Shown here one piece after another: positions 27,906 to 35,930 of a stretch of DNA of 35,930 nt. The position numbers and the translations under genes are program-made. Origin of the DNA: Thermoplasmatota archaeon (GTDB lineage: Archaea > Thermoplasmatota > Thermoplasmata > Halarchaeoplasmatales > Halarchaeoplasmataceae); the NCBI GenBank assembly GCA_018334755.1, contig JAGXLI010000015.1:1-35930 (forward strand). Reading direction: 5' to 3'. Position 1 is the stretch's first letter. The number at the start of each line of letters is the position of its first letter. The notes beneath the pieces are model-generated. The model made no database searches and was not told the origin of the DNA. It was given only the letters and a program-made list of their open reading frames with translations.

Positions 27906-28561
27906 GGGATACTAAGAAAAAACTATCGTATATATTTTATCTGTATATTTTATATGCTACTATATCCTCTATATACTCATATATAGAAGGTGATTTTGTG
28001 AAAAAAGGACAAAAACATTATTAGGGAGAACCTGGTTATGTTTTAATATGCATAAACGTTTAACCCGATTATCGGTCCACCTGGTCATTGTAGTCCTTTC
28101 CGTCTTTTTGATTCTGTCAGCCATACCATTTCCCTCTCAGCTTGCTTCTGGGGAAGAGATCGATTGGAATACCTACGAGGAAGGAACAGACAAAGCCCAA
28201 AGAGATAACAAACCGATATTGATAGATTTCATGACAGATTGGTGTGGTGCCTGTGAAAAGATGGAAAACGACACTTACACTGATCCACGGGTCCAAGAAA
28301 GAACGGATGACATCGTTTTTATAGAAGTCAATGCGGAAGAACGGGGTGATCTCGCCTCGGAATATGAGATAAGTTCAGTACCGACACTTGTTTTCGAGAG
28401 CCCCGACCGAGAGGAGATCGATAGAGAGGTGGGTTTCCTCAGCGCATCAGAGCTGGTCGAAGAATTAGACGCTCTGAGTGATGAATTTGGAGGAGGACAG
28501 GATGAAAAGAGCAGTAATGAAAATCTGGACCAAGGCGTGGACGAGGAGACTCCCCTTTGGA
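27675..28561. repeat. Direct repeat copy 2 of 21551-22432
   Basis: See copy 1. Confidence 0.92.
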
Positions 28562-28656
28562 AGGATATGATCTTCCTAAATGTTGTTATCTCGACTATCG
28601 TTGCGGTGGCTATAATCCTGGTCCTTAAACGCAGAGGAGAAGATGAGGAAACTTGA
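28048..28656 (+). CDS. Secreted, C-terminally membrane-anchored thioredoxin-fold protein
   Basis: CGAC active site, signal peptide, C-terminal TM MIFLNVVISTIVAVAIILVLKRRG. Confidence 0.85.
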   Translation: MHKRLTRLSVHLVIVVLSVFLILSAIPFPSQLASGEEIDWNTYEEGTDKAQRDNKPILIDFMTDWCGACEKMENDTYTDPRVQERTDDIVFIEVNAEERGDLASEYEISSVPTLVFESPDREEIDREVGFLSASELVEELDALSDEFGGGQDEKSSNENLDQGVDEETPLWKDMIFLNVVISTIVAVAIILVLKRRGEDEET

Positions 28657-28712
28657 AAGCCCTATTCCCCTGGTATCCGTTTCCTCAGTAGTCATCGATT
28701 CAGCCTGATCAC

Positions 28713-29972
28713 GTGATGAAGATGAAAAAATATCTGAAGTCCTTTAGAAGAAGATCGCTGCTTATCCTAGTTCTGATACTCATCTTTCTCTCATTTTCTG
28801 TTCCAAGCTCAAAAGCATTTAAAACAGCTCCAGATTTTACAGTAGAAACTTCTGCCGGGGAAGAATTCACCCTCTCTGAGCAGGATGATCCCATTATCAT
28901 AGAATTCATGAGTCCTTTATGCATAGAATGCAAGGAGATGGAGGATAGGCTTCAAAATCTTCATCCAAACTACAAGGAAGATCTCATCTTTTTGAGTATA
29001 GATATAAGTGATCCTTCACCGGAAGAACTACTGGAATTGAAAAAAGAAAGAGACATCCCTTGGGATCTCGCTAGTGGAGATGCAGAAATGTTCTCCGAAT
29101 ATCAAGGTACTTCCGTACCTAAGCTGGTGATAATCGATTCAGAAGGTTATCTCACCTTTGAAGAAAACGGACTCGTCGAACAGGACAAGATAAAAGAAGA
29201 GATGGAAGATGTTATCGAGGGGACGGCCGAACGACAGGGTTTGAAGGAATACAGTATATATGGGATAGCTATTTTAGGCGGTATAACCTCATTCTTTTCG
29301 CCCTGTTCATTCCCGCTTTTACCGTCCTATATAGCTTATTATATCCGGCCTGAGGGAGGTACGAACAGAGAAAGGAAAAAGAAGGAGAGAAAGGGTAAAG
29401 AGGCACTAGAGGGAATAAAGATGGGTCTTAAAACCTCACTGGGTATAGTCATCGTTTTTGGCATCGTAGGCATCTTCGTCATAAGTGGAGGTCGATGGGT
29501 CAATGAATATATTCCTTATCTTCAACTCTTAGTCGGAGGAATAATAGCGTTACTCGGTATTTTGCTTCTGATCGATATTGAGATAAATCCCTACATCGAC
29601 TTTCTAAAGATGAAATTGAAGAAAGCTTTACCCTCTAAAACAGATAACAAAAGAGAAAAAGAGGATGGCTCTACGGATCCCTTCTATTATGGGTTGGGTT
29701 ACGGAGCTAGCTCAGTGGGATGTACCGCTCCTGTATTTGCCGCTGTTCTATTGGCTTCCTGGCTCTCTAACGGAGTAGTTGGAGCTTTCACCATACTATT
29801 CCTTTATCTGATAACCATGGTCATTTTGATGGTGAGCCTCTCGATCCTTATCGTTTACATGAAGAAAGAGATCACTAAAGAGCTGAACAAAGTGATCAGG
29901 CCCCTGAATTATATCTCTGGGGCTGTTCTTTTGATCGGTGGAATCTATCTGATCTATACATTTCACTTTTAG
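28713..29972 (+). CDS. Thioredoxin-like / CcdA (DsbD-type) fusion thiol-disulfide membrane protein
   Basis: N-terminal EFMSPLCIECKEMEDRL redox motif; C-terminal GGITSFFSPCSFPLLPSYIAYY and YGLGYGASSVGCTAPVFAAVLLASWL CcdA motifs. Confidence 0.88.
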   Translation: MMKMKKYLKSFRRRSLLILVLILIFLSFSVPSSKAFKTAPDFTVETSAGEEFTLSEQDDPIIIEFMSPLCIECKEMEDRLQNLHPNYKEDLIFLSIDISDPSPEELLELKKERDIPWDLASGDAEMFSEYQGTSVPKLVIIDSEGYLTFEENGLVEQDKIKEEMEDVIEGTAERQGLKEYSIYGIAILGGITSFFSPCSFPLLPSYIAYYIRPEGGTNRERKKKERKGKEALEGIKMGLKTSLGIVIVFGIVGIFVISGGRWVNEYIPYLQLLVGGIIALLGILLLIDIEINPYIDFLKMKLKKALPSKTDNKREKEDGSTDPFYYGLGYGASSVGCTAPVFAAVLLASWLSNGVVGAFTILFLYLITMVILMVSLSILIVYMKKEITKELNKVIRPLNYISGAVLLIGGIYLIYTFHF

Positions 29973-30049
29973 GAACATATGTTTAGATCCAATTTTAAAA
30001 AAGGAAAAATAAAAAGAAAAGGTTTGTAGGGTATTGTAGTTTCCTAGTT

Positions 30050-31018
30050 CTATTCAAGCGTCACTGACATGAGTTCAACTTCATAGTAAGAATAGTGCTG
30101 TTGATCTCCTCCTCCTACTTTCAGATAGATCGGAACCGGTAAAGAGGTTGAGAATGTGCCTTCTAACGAGCCACCACCCTCGAATGTCACCGCACTACAA
30201 CTAACATCCCAGGCCGTGAACTCGTAGCCACTTACATTCTCTGTGGTTTTCTCTACGGAATACGAATAAGAGCCAGGACCGGTAGAAACGGAGGCCTCTC
30301 CTTCCGAGAATTGTGTATCTTCCGCAAAAGGTCTGAACCATGTCCAAGCCCAACCGTACATGCCGTGGAGTACCCAGTTGTCATATTGATGGGATTCTCC
30401 CTCAGTATAGGGAGAATAATATGCCTCCTGGTTCTGTTGTTTTTCCTTCATCTCTTCGGTCAGATGATAGCTCCACATACCTTCATTTCCATCTGAATCC
30501 TCGTAGTCCATCCGGGAGTATATCCCAAAATAGGGACTTGCATCGGAGGAGTCGTACTCGTCTACGGGGATGTATACCGTAACTTCTGCCCAATCAGGAT
30601 GGTCTAACCCTTCATCGTCCTGAAGTACCTCGATATGGTGTTCTAACTTGTAACAGTTCAGAGTTTGATCTATTTTTTCTGATTGCCCTGTAGTCGGATC
30701 TATCTTTTCCACAGGCATGTTTGCTTCTTCTTTACCTAGAACCGTTACCTGGACTTCGAATCTCTTTATAGTACCATTTTCGTTATAGGTTTCCTCAAAA
30801 GTATATTCTTTCAATTCTCCTGAGTCTCCCTCTGCCGGTTCTACAGTCCCTTCGAATTCATAAGCATTCCAAGTAGATCCATCTTCCTCCCCGTCATTAC
30901 TGCCATCACCTGAATCATTGATACAGCCGCTCAGCGATGTCAACAGTATGATTGAAACTGCTATTACTACTACAATACGGACTTTCTTGAGGTTGTTTGG
31001 TTTTTCGATATTATTCAC
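30050..31018 (-). CDS. Secreted lipoprotein of unknown function
   Basis: Signal peptide with lipobox LTSLSGC, acidic linker NDSGDGSNDGEEDGS, then beta-rich sequence. Confidence 0.7.
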   Translation of the reverse strand: MNNIEKPNNLKKVRIVVVIAVSIILLTSLSGCINDSGDGSNDGEEDGSTWNAYEFEGTVEPAEGDSGELKEYTFEETYNENGTIKRFEVQVTVLGKEEANMPVEKIDPTTGQSEKIDQTLNCYKLEHHIEVLQDDEGLDHPDWAEVTVYIPVDEYDSSDASPYFGIYSRMDYEDSDGNEGMWSYHLTEEMKEKQQNQEAYYSPYTEGESHQYDNWVLHGMYGWAWTWFRPFAEDTQFSEGEASVSTGPGSYSYSVEKTTENVSGYEFTAWDVSCSAVTFEGGGSLEGTFSTSLPVPIYLKVGGGDQQHYSYYEVELMSVTLE

Positions 31019-31428
31019 CAGATGGTTATTTATCCTCTAGTATTTAACGATTATCCAATCTCGTCTGAAGTCAGGTCAAGTCAGGTCTTCTCTTTTTAAT
31101 GTTGTCAAGGCAGATTATAGATGTGAGATTCACAGCACTTAAGACATATTCTACTCACGAAGTCTTAATCATTCTAGCTTTTTACTCACTGCATCGTCTG
31201 ACGTATCGGCGGTTTATCACGTCGATCACAGGGATCTGTCTGACAGAGATAAAACGGATATTTTTATGTCATCATAAAAGGAGAATCATAGATTTACTAT
31301 CTATTAAAAATTAAAATTTACTTCATCCAGAAATTTATATTTCCAATTAAAACACTGATTTCTTTTGACTCTTAGAGAAAGATTTTCGAAGAAAGATAAG
31401 TTATGATAAAACATAAATAGTATGACAA

Positions 31429-31725
31429 ATGATAATTATCTCCATGAAAGGCAAAGAAGACCTTGAAAGATATATAAATCTGATCAATCAAGGCGATTTC
31501 GACGACTGGGCTAAAGGAAATAGATCTCTAGCAGACCTCGTAAGAGAGCACCATTTTCTTGCTTGTTTGTACAAATCCAAGATAGAAAACGCAATCCACG
31601 AACACTCGCCTCACGAATTCTTAGAGATCTTTGAAGAAGAAAGACCAGATATCGACTTTGGCGAGGAAAAAAAGGTAGAACAGAGGATCAAGAGAGAGAT
31701 GAATGAGATCGAAAATGCTTTATAG
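31429..31725 (+). CDS. Hypothetical charged protein
   Basis: 98-aa ORF in a tandem set with 31752-32093; weak support. Confidence 0.45.
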   Translation: MIIISMKGKEDLERYINLINQGDFDDWAKGNRSLADLVREHHFLACLYKSKIENAIHEHSPHEFLEIFEEERPDIDFGEEKKVEQRIKREMNEIENAL

Positions 31726-31751
31726 GGTATGACAGAAAGAGAAAGACATAC

Positions 31752-32093
31752 ATGCTAGAGGACACGCTAGAGAACATCGATTATTTCGTATCCGCAGTGA
31801 AATACGATATCTCGGATACAAAGATAAAGAGAGTAACGACCCATGAGAAAAAGGATCAATATGGAGTAGGTAACCCGTACGAGGAAGCTAGGGAAGATCT
31901 GGTCGAGAATATCAAAAAAGGCGCCGTTTATTACACCCTGGTAAAAAATTCAGACGGCGAATTCGACTATAATGTCGGGAAGAAGATTGAAATGATCGAA
32001 GTCGACGGCGAGGATTTCTTGCGAACCGACAGTAAAGAGATGAATGAGGACTTTTTAGAGGACTTACAGAAGATAAACAGATTGGACTTCTAA
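31752..32093 (+). CDS. DUF3892-like hypothetical protein
   Basis: IKRVTTHEK...EEAREDLVENIKKGAVYYTLV...DGEDFLRTDSKEMNEDFLEDL resembles the DUF3892 layout, including the FLRT block; by eye only. Confidence 0.5.
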   Translation: MLEDTLENIDYFVSAVKYDISDTKIKRVTTHEKKDQYGVGNPYEEAREDLVENIKKGAVYYTLVKNSDGEFDYNVGKKIEMIEVDGEDFLRTDSKEMNEDFLEDLQKINRLDF

Positions 32094-32163
32094 AACGGTA
32101 ATAAGGCAACTTTACCGGCTCACCTCTCCCAGACCTTAGATCTAAATATCACTCACGAGTATC

Positions 32164-32364
32164 GTGATAAAGATGGAAGTGGAAGTAGAAGATGAAGGCA
32201 AAGTCTGCGTTTCCGATAACAGCGACGTTTCCACGCTGCTGGAGAAGCTCGATTATCATCTTGATTCAGTGATCGTACTTTCTGACGATGAACCGGTACC
32301 GTTAGATCATCCATTGAAAGAAGATATGAAACTAAAGATCGTCTCGGTGGTATCCGGCGGTTAA
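32164..32364 (+). CDS. Ubiquitin-like / SAMP-ThiS-MoaD-type small protein ending in Gly-Gly
   Basis: MIKMEVEVEDEGKVCVSDNSDVSTLLEKLDYHLDSVIVLSDDEPVPLDHPLKEDMKLKIVSVVSGG*; beta-grasp spacing and C-terminal GG. Confidence 0.75.
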   Translation: MIKMEVEVEDEGKVCVSDNSDVSTLLEKLDYHLDSVIVLSDDEPVPLDHPLKEDMKLKIVSVVSGG

Positions 32365-32388
32365 CCCTTTTGAACTAGTCTTGGAAAA

Positions 32389-32398
32389 CTTATAAATA
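32389..32398 (+). promoter_or_regulatory. TATA box of the 5S rRNA gene
   Basis: cttataaata ~30 nt upstream of the inferred 5S 5' end. Confidence 0.65.
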
Positions 32399-32422
32399 GA
32401 ACTTGGCATTAAGAAATTCAAC

Positions 32423-32654
32423 GAGCAACTGACGGCCAGAGCGGTGGGGTAACACCTGGTCCCATTCCGAACCCAGAAGTTAAGTCCACCAGCGTGCTCT
32501 GTGGTACTGTGGTGCGCGAGCCCACGGGACGCTTAGGTCCCATAGTGTGGACCCCTGGAACGACGGCTTAGGCCCGGAGTCTTGCTCTCTTCGGGGAGCA
32601 AGATAAACCGGACTGTTTGAAGGTCACCGTTCCCTGGCCCGCTGTCAGTTGCTC
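32423..32654 (+). rRNA. 5S rRNA with ~100-nt internal expansion (approximately 32530-32631)
   Basis: Canonical 5S core GGCCAGAGCGGTGGGGTAACACCTGGTCCCATTCCGAACCCAGAAGTTAAGTCCACCAGCG...GTACTGTGGTGCGCGAGCCCACGGGA; terminal helix gagcaactgacggc (32423-32436)/gctgtcagttgctc (32641-32654) spans 232 nt. Confidence 0.85.
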
Positions 32655-32759
32655 ACTTAATGATACTTCATCATATTCCCAATATTTAGATGGATATAGC
32701 TGAATCTGCTTGATAAAAAAAACAGCTATTAAATTCAGAAAAAATCTAAAGCTTTCTTT

Positions 32760-34001
32760 TCAGTCCTTGATCACACCGTGGCCGATCAGGTGCCACTTAC
32801 CCTTTATCCTTCTGCTTATGGCTATCCGCTGACCTCCTTCAGCACAGACCGACCGTTTCAACCTTACTTCCGCTTCATCGCCTCGCGCTGAAGAGACCAC
32901 CCCTACAGTCGAGGATGAACCTACGGTCAGCATCAGTGGTTCTCTGGTCTTGATCTTTTCAACGTTCTTCTCCTTCTCCATCCCTACAACCTTATTGAAC
33001 AGATTGACCTCCATCACGAATTCATCTTTGATCGGCGGTAGATCACCGGGATAGCCGGCCACCTTACCAGACAGTGAGTCCGATTTAGATATGCTGGGAT
33101 CCAATTTAGTCCCGACCCCGATCAATCCTCCCGGAGTTACTTCATCCACTTCTAGTGAACCAGAACTCAAAGTTTCTACAGTAGTGGTCAATTCTTCCCA
33201 TTTCTTTTCTCCGCCCTCTTCGATCTCCGTGCCGGGCCTGATCTCTATCTCGTCGCCGGCCTCCAGTTTTCCCTCTATCAGAGAGCCTCCGACAACCCCT
33301 CCTTCTAATTCCGATATGGGTGTTCCGGGCTTATTGATATCGAAAGACCTCGCTATCGGTAATTTTGGGCTTCCATCTCCCTCTGCATCTCTATCAGGGG
33401 TCTTGATCTCCTTCTCGATCGCTTCTATCAGTATATTTATATTGACATCGTGATGAGCAGAAACGGGTATGATCGGCGCATCTTCGGCCACTGTACCTTT
33501 ACTGAACTCTTTGATCTGGCGATAATTCTCCTTCGCCTTTTCGGTACTGACCAGGTCTATCTTGTTCTGGACTATGACAATATTCTCTACATCAGATATA
33601 TCCAAACCCATCAAGTGCTCTTGGGTTTGAGGCTGTGGACACTCCTCATTGGCCGCGATCACAAGAACCGCTCCGTCCATTATAGAAGCGCCAGTAAGCA
33701 TGGTAGCCATCAACGTTTCGTGACCGGGAGAATCTACAAAAGATACGGCTCTCTGAAATTCCGCTTCCTCTCCACAGTTGGGACAGGTGGGTTTTGAAGT
33801 ATAAGCCTCGCTGCCTTCACAATTAGGACATCTGTAGAAAGCGGTATCGGCATAACCCAACCTTATGCTTATGCCTCTTTTAGTCTCCTCAGAATGTCTA
33901 TCGGTCCACTCCCCGCTCAAAGCTTCAGTCAACGTCGTCTTTCCGTGATCAACATGGCCGACCATGCCTATATTGATCTCGGGCTGCTCAGGGACTTTCA
34001 T
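32760..34001 (-). CDS. Translation initiation factor aIF2 gamma subunit
   Basis: [21 protein letters not shown], zinc knuckle [44 protein letters not shown]. Confidence 0.95.
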   Translation of the reverse strand: MKVPEQPEINIGMVGHVDHGKTTLTEALSGEWTDRHSEETKRGISIRLGYADTAFYRCPNCEGSEAYTSKPTCPNCGEEAEFQRAVSFVDSPGHETLMATMLTGASIMDGAVLVIAANEECPQPQTQEHLMGLDISDVENIVIVQNKIDLVSTEKAKENYRQIKEFSKGTVAEDAPIIPVSAHHDVNINILIEAIEKEIKTPDRDAEGDGSPKLPIARSFDINKPGTPISELEGGVVGGSLIEGKLEAGDEIEIRPGTEIEEGGEKKWEELTTTVETLSSGSLEVDEVTPGGLIGVGTKLDPSISKSDSLSGKVAGYPGDLPPIKDEFVMEVNLFNKVVGMEKEKNVEKIKTREPLMLTVGSSSTVGVVSSARGDEAEVRLKRSVCAEGGQRIAISRRIKGKWHLIGHGVIKD

Positions 34002-34409
34002 CTATTCTTCTCCCTCTCCTTCTTCTTCTTCTTCCTCGAATAGTTTAGGTATCTCTTTCGGACCGTGTTCTATAACTTTCAAGTTGATCTGGTTCAGTTG
34101 ATCCGATACTGTATTCCCCCTAACCGTCTTTTTCTTCCTGACGCCTTGTCCCTGAGAACGGAAACCTACGCCACCTTTACCTAGGACTTTTTTCCTGCCG
34201 GGCCCCGGTATGTTATTCTTCATCGGAAAACCGTCTATATCGCTCCCTCCCGTTATCTGTAATTTATATCCGGGTAGTCCTACAAATATCCCGTCGACTT
34301 CGTCACCGATGAGCTTACCGATGATCCTGTTAGCGTGCTGACCGTCGACTTCTCTTTGATAGCTGTTTCCATCCTTAGGATCTGAAATTACCACTTCAAA
34401 CTCTGCCAT
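34002..34409 (-). CDS. rps6e: Ribosomal protein S6e
   Basis: MAEFEVVISDPKDGNSYQREVDGQHANRIIGKLIGDEVDGIFVGLPGYKLQITGGSDIDGFPMKNNIPGPGRKKVL; start at internal Met of the longer ORF. Confidence 0.93.
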   Translation of the reverse strand: MAEFEVVISDPKDGNSYQREVDGQHANRIIGKLIGDEVDGIFVGLPGYKLQITGGSDIDGFPMKNNIPGPGRKKVLGKGGVGFRSQGQGVRKKKTVRGNTVSDQLNQINLKVIEHGPKEIPKLFEEEEEEGEGEE

Positions 34410-34554
34410 ATCTATCACTCGAACGTGTTTTCTCCTACTACATTCTCCTCCTATAAAACTTTGATGGCCCATCTCCCGGGATATTTTAAGGCCAAATAAT
34501 CTTCAATCAATAAACTTTATATATCAGGGTAAAATCCAAAAATGAGGTGGATAG

Positions 34555-34722
34555 ATGGAAGAAACTTTGGTATCCATTGAGATAGTAAAAGATAACGGGT
34601 CCTATACGGCGAAGATACAGAGTGGGCTAGGAAGATACGTTGAGTACGAGAACGACGACTTCGAGAACCTACTGCAGCAGGTCTACGAAGACGTACAAGA
34701 GGAGCTAGGACCGACCATATAA
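34555..34722 (+). CDS. 55-aa hypothetical protein
   Basis: Hand translation MEETLVSIEIVKDNGSYTAKIQSGLGRYVEYENDDFENLLQQVYEDVQEELGPTI*; good coding character. Confidence 0.55.
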   Translation: MEETLVSIEIVKDNGSYTAKIQSGLGRYVEYENDDFENLLQQVYEDVQEELGPTI

Positions 34723-34756
34723 AGAAAAATATCATAAACACTAGAGAGGAAAGAAG

Positions 34757-35101
34757 ATGATAAAAGTAGAGAACGAAGAAGAGTATGAGGAAGTCCTATC
34801 GAGCTATTACGAGGGAAGAGGCGTAAGCTCCTTGATCTCTCTAGAGATCGATACGAAGGAAGCTGACGGAGTCGCTAAAGATCTAGCCGACTTCGATAAC
34901 GTAGAAGACGTGCTCTTGGTCACGGGAGACGTTGACCTGATCGTGAAGGCTCGATTCAAGGATTATGATCACATGAAAACGTTCCTGACCAACGAGGTCT
35001 CTCATTTTGATGGGGTCGAGGACGTAAGTTCCATGATGATCGTCACCACATATAAAGAAAGAGGAAAGTTGATAGAGGTCGAAGAGGACGAAGAAGAGTG
35101 A
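34757..35101 (+). CDS. Stand-alone Lrp/AsnC-type ligand-binding (RAM) domain protein
   Basis: SLISLEIDTKEADGVAKDLADFDNVEDVLLVTGDVDLIVKARFKDYDHMKTFLTNEVSHFDGVEDVSSMMIVTTYKE; no HTH. Confidence 0.75.
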   Translation: MIKVENEEEYEEVLSSYYEGRGVSSLISLEIDTKEADGVAKDLADFDNVEDVLLVTGDVDLIVKARFKDYDHMKTFLTNEVSHFDGVEDVSSMMIVTTYKERGKLIEVEEDEEE

Positions 35102-35268
35102 AGTCCAAAAAGATCATATTCAGATAAGGGGGCAGATGAAGCCCTTAAAGCCAGTTTCGTCTACTCCTTTTCGGCTTTTCTTTTGTTCCTCTCTACTCTA
35201 GAATTTTCTTCTAGAAACCGATCATTTACGTTCGGTTTTCGATCTCTTACCTGATCTTTCATCTAAAA

Positions 35269-35930
35269 TCAATGGATCTCATCCATCTCCCAATCCTCCC
35301 ATTCTCTCTCCCCTAAAGCTATCTTAAATTCATTCGGGGTCAGTATCGTCGTTCTGAAGTTCTCGTTATCGTCTAACGCTATCCGCGGACATGCAGTGTT
35401 GACTGCACAGCCCCATCTAAAATCATCCACCAGAACTGGGTCGATCTCATCGAATTTTACCACGTCTATCTCTTTTCCGGCCTCCCTTCCCAACTCTCTC
35501 ATCTCATCAGCCAATTTCATCCTTCTTTGACCCTTCTTTGTAGAGGTCATGACCATGATCCTCTCACTTCCTTCAACTTGAGTGATAGAACCGAACCTCT
35601 TTCTGAGGAAATCGTCTCTCTCTTCTTCTCCTATCTCAGTAAGTTCTCCGGTCACTGGATTGTAGACCTTAACATCATCTCGCAAAGAGAAGGAAAGCCC
35701 GAACGGATGGAATCTACCCGTTCCGATATACAGATGATGAACGGCATCTTCCACTTTTACCGAATAATTACATCCCAGGACCTGCCCGGGATACTTGATC
35801 CTATCGTCGCCCTCGCCTATTACGGGCTCAATACCTCTTTCTTCAAGTTCTTCTGCGGCTTTTTCGAGATGATGAAGATGCTGGACCGGGCCATAAAGCG
35901 CCACTTTACCTTCGATCTGTTCGTAGAGGT
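35269..35930 (-). CDS. dph2: Diphthamide biosynthesis enzyme Dph2 (2-(3-amino-3-carboxypropyl)histidine synthase), C-terminal part; runs off the right edge
   Basis: VALYGPVQHLHHLEKAAEELEERGIEPVIG...GQVLGCNYS...YIGTGRFHPFGLSF...WGCAVNTACPRIALDD. Confidence 0.85.
   Translation of the reverse strand, partial: LYEQIEGKVALYGPVQHLHHLEKAAEELEERGIEPVIGEGDDRIKYPGQVLGCNYSVKVEDAVHHLYIGTGRFHPFGLSFSLRDDVKVYNPVTGELTEIGEEERDDFLRKRFGSITQVEGSERIMVMTSTKKGQRRMKLADEMRELGREAGKEIDVVKFDEIDPVLVDDFRWGCAVNTACPRIALDDNENFRTTILTPNEFKIALGEREWEDWEMDEIH

Noticed and set aside
31099-31314. 71-aa ORF in the AT-rich intergenic region
   Set aside because: No recognisable motif, atypical composition and no clear promoter or RBS.

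Overview
The window looks archaeal: it has eIF2-gamma, ribosomal protein S6e, Dph2, TATA-type promoters, Hdr/Mvh enzymes and strongly acidic proteins that suggest a halophile. From the left edge it contains: (i) a minus-strand HdrA-MvhD-MvhG-MvhA-HdrC-HdrB-FrdB/TfrB-like-FrdA/TfrA-like redox cluster; (ii) cyclophilin-like protein, NadE, a UPF0200-type kinase, and two 55-aa ferredoxin genes separated by a broken IS200-like element; (iii) dCMP deaminase, a large secreted subtilase, and tRNA-Arg(CCU) preceded by a highly structured tRNA-derived element; (iv) a phoU-pstB-pstCA(fusion)-pstS operon; (v) a ~5.2-kb island with a glycosyltransferase, a sulfotransferase, TauE and pseudogenes, bounded by ~0.88-kb direct copies of the pstS 5' end/promoter/thioredoxin region; (vi) a CcdA-thioredoxin fusion, a lipoprotein and a ubiquitin-like small protein; (vii) an orphan 5S rRNA gene that appears to be ~232 nt long because of a ~100-nt internal expansion; (viii) eIF2-gamma, S6e, a stand-alone AsnC-type ligand domain and Dph2. 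The strongest leads are the expanded 5S rRNA, the tRNA-derived multibranched element upstream of tRNA-Arg, the Campbell-like duplication around pstS/trx, and the Hdr-Mvh-fumarate-reductase gene cluster. All calls come from reading the sequence and motifs; no database search was run.
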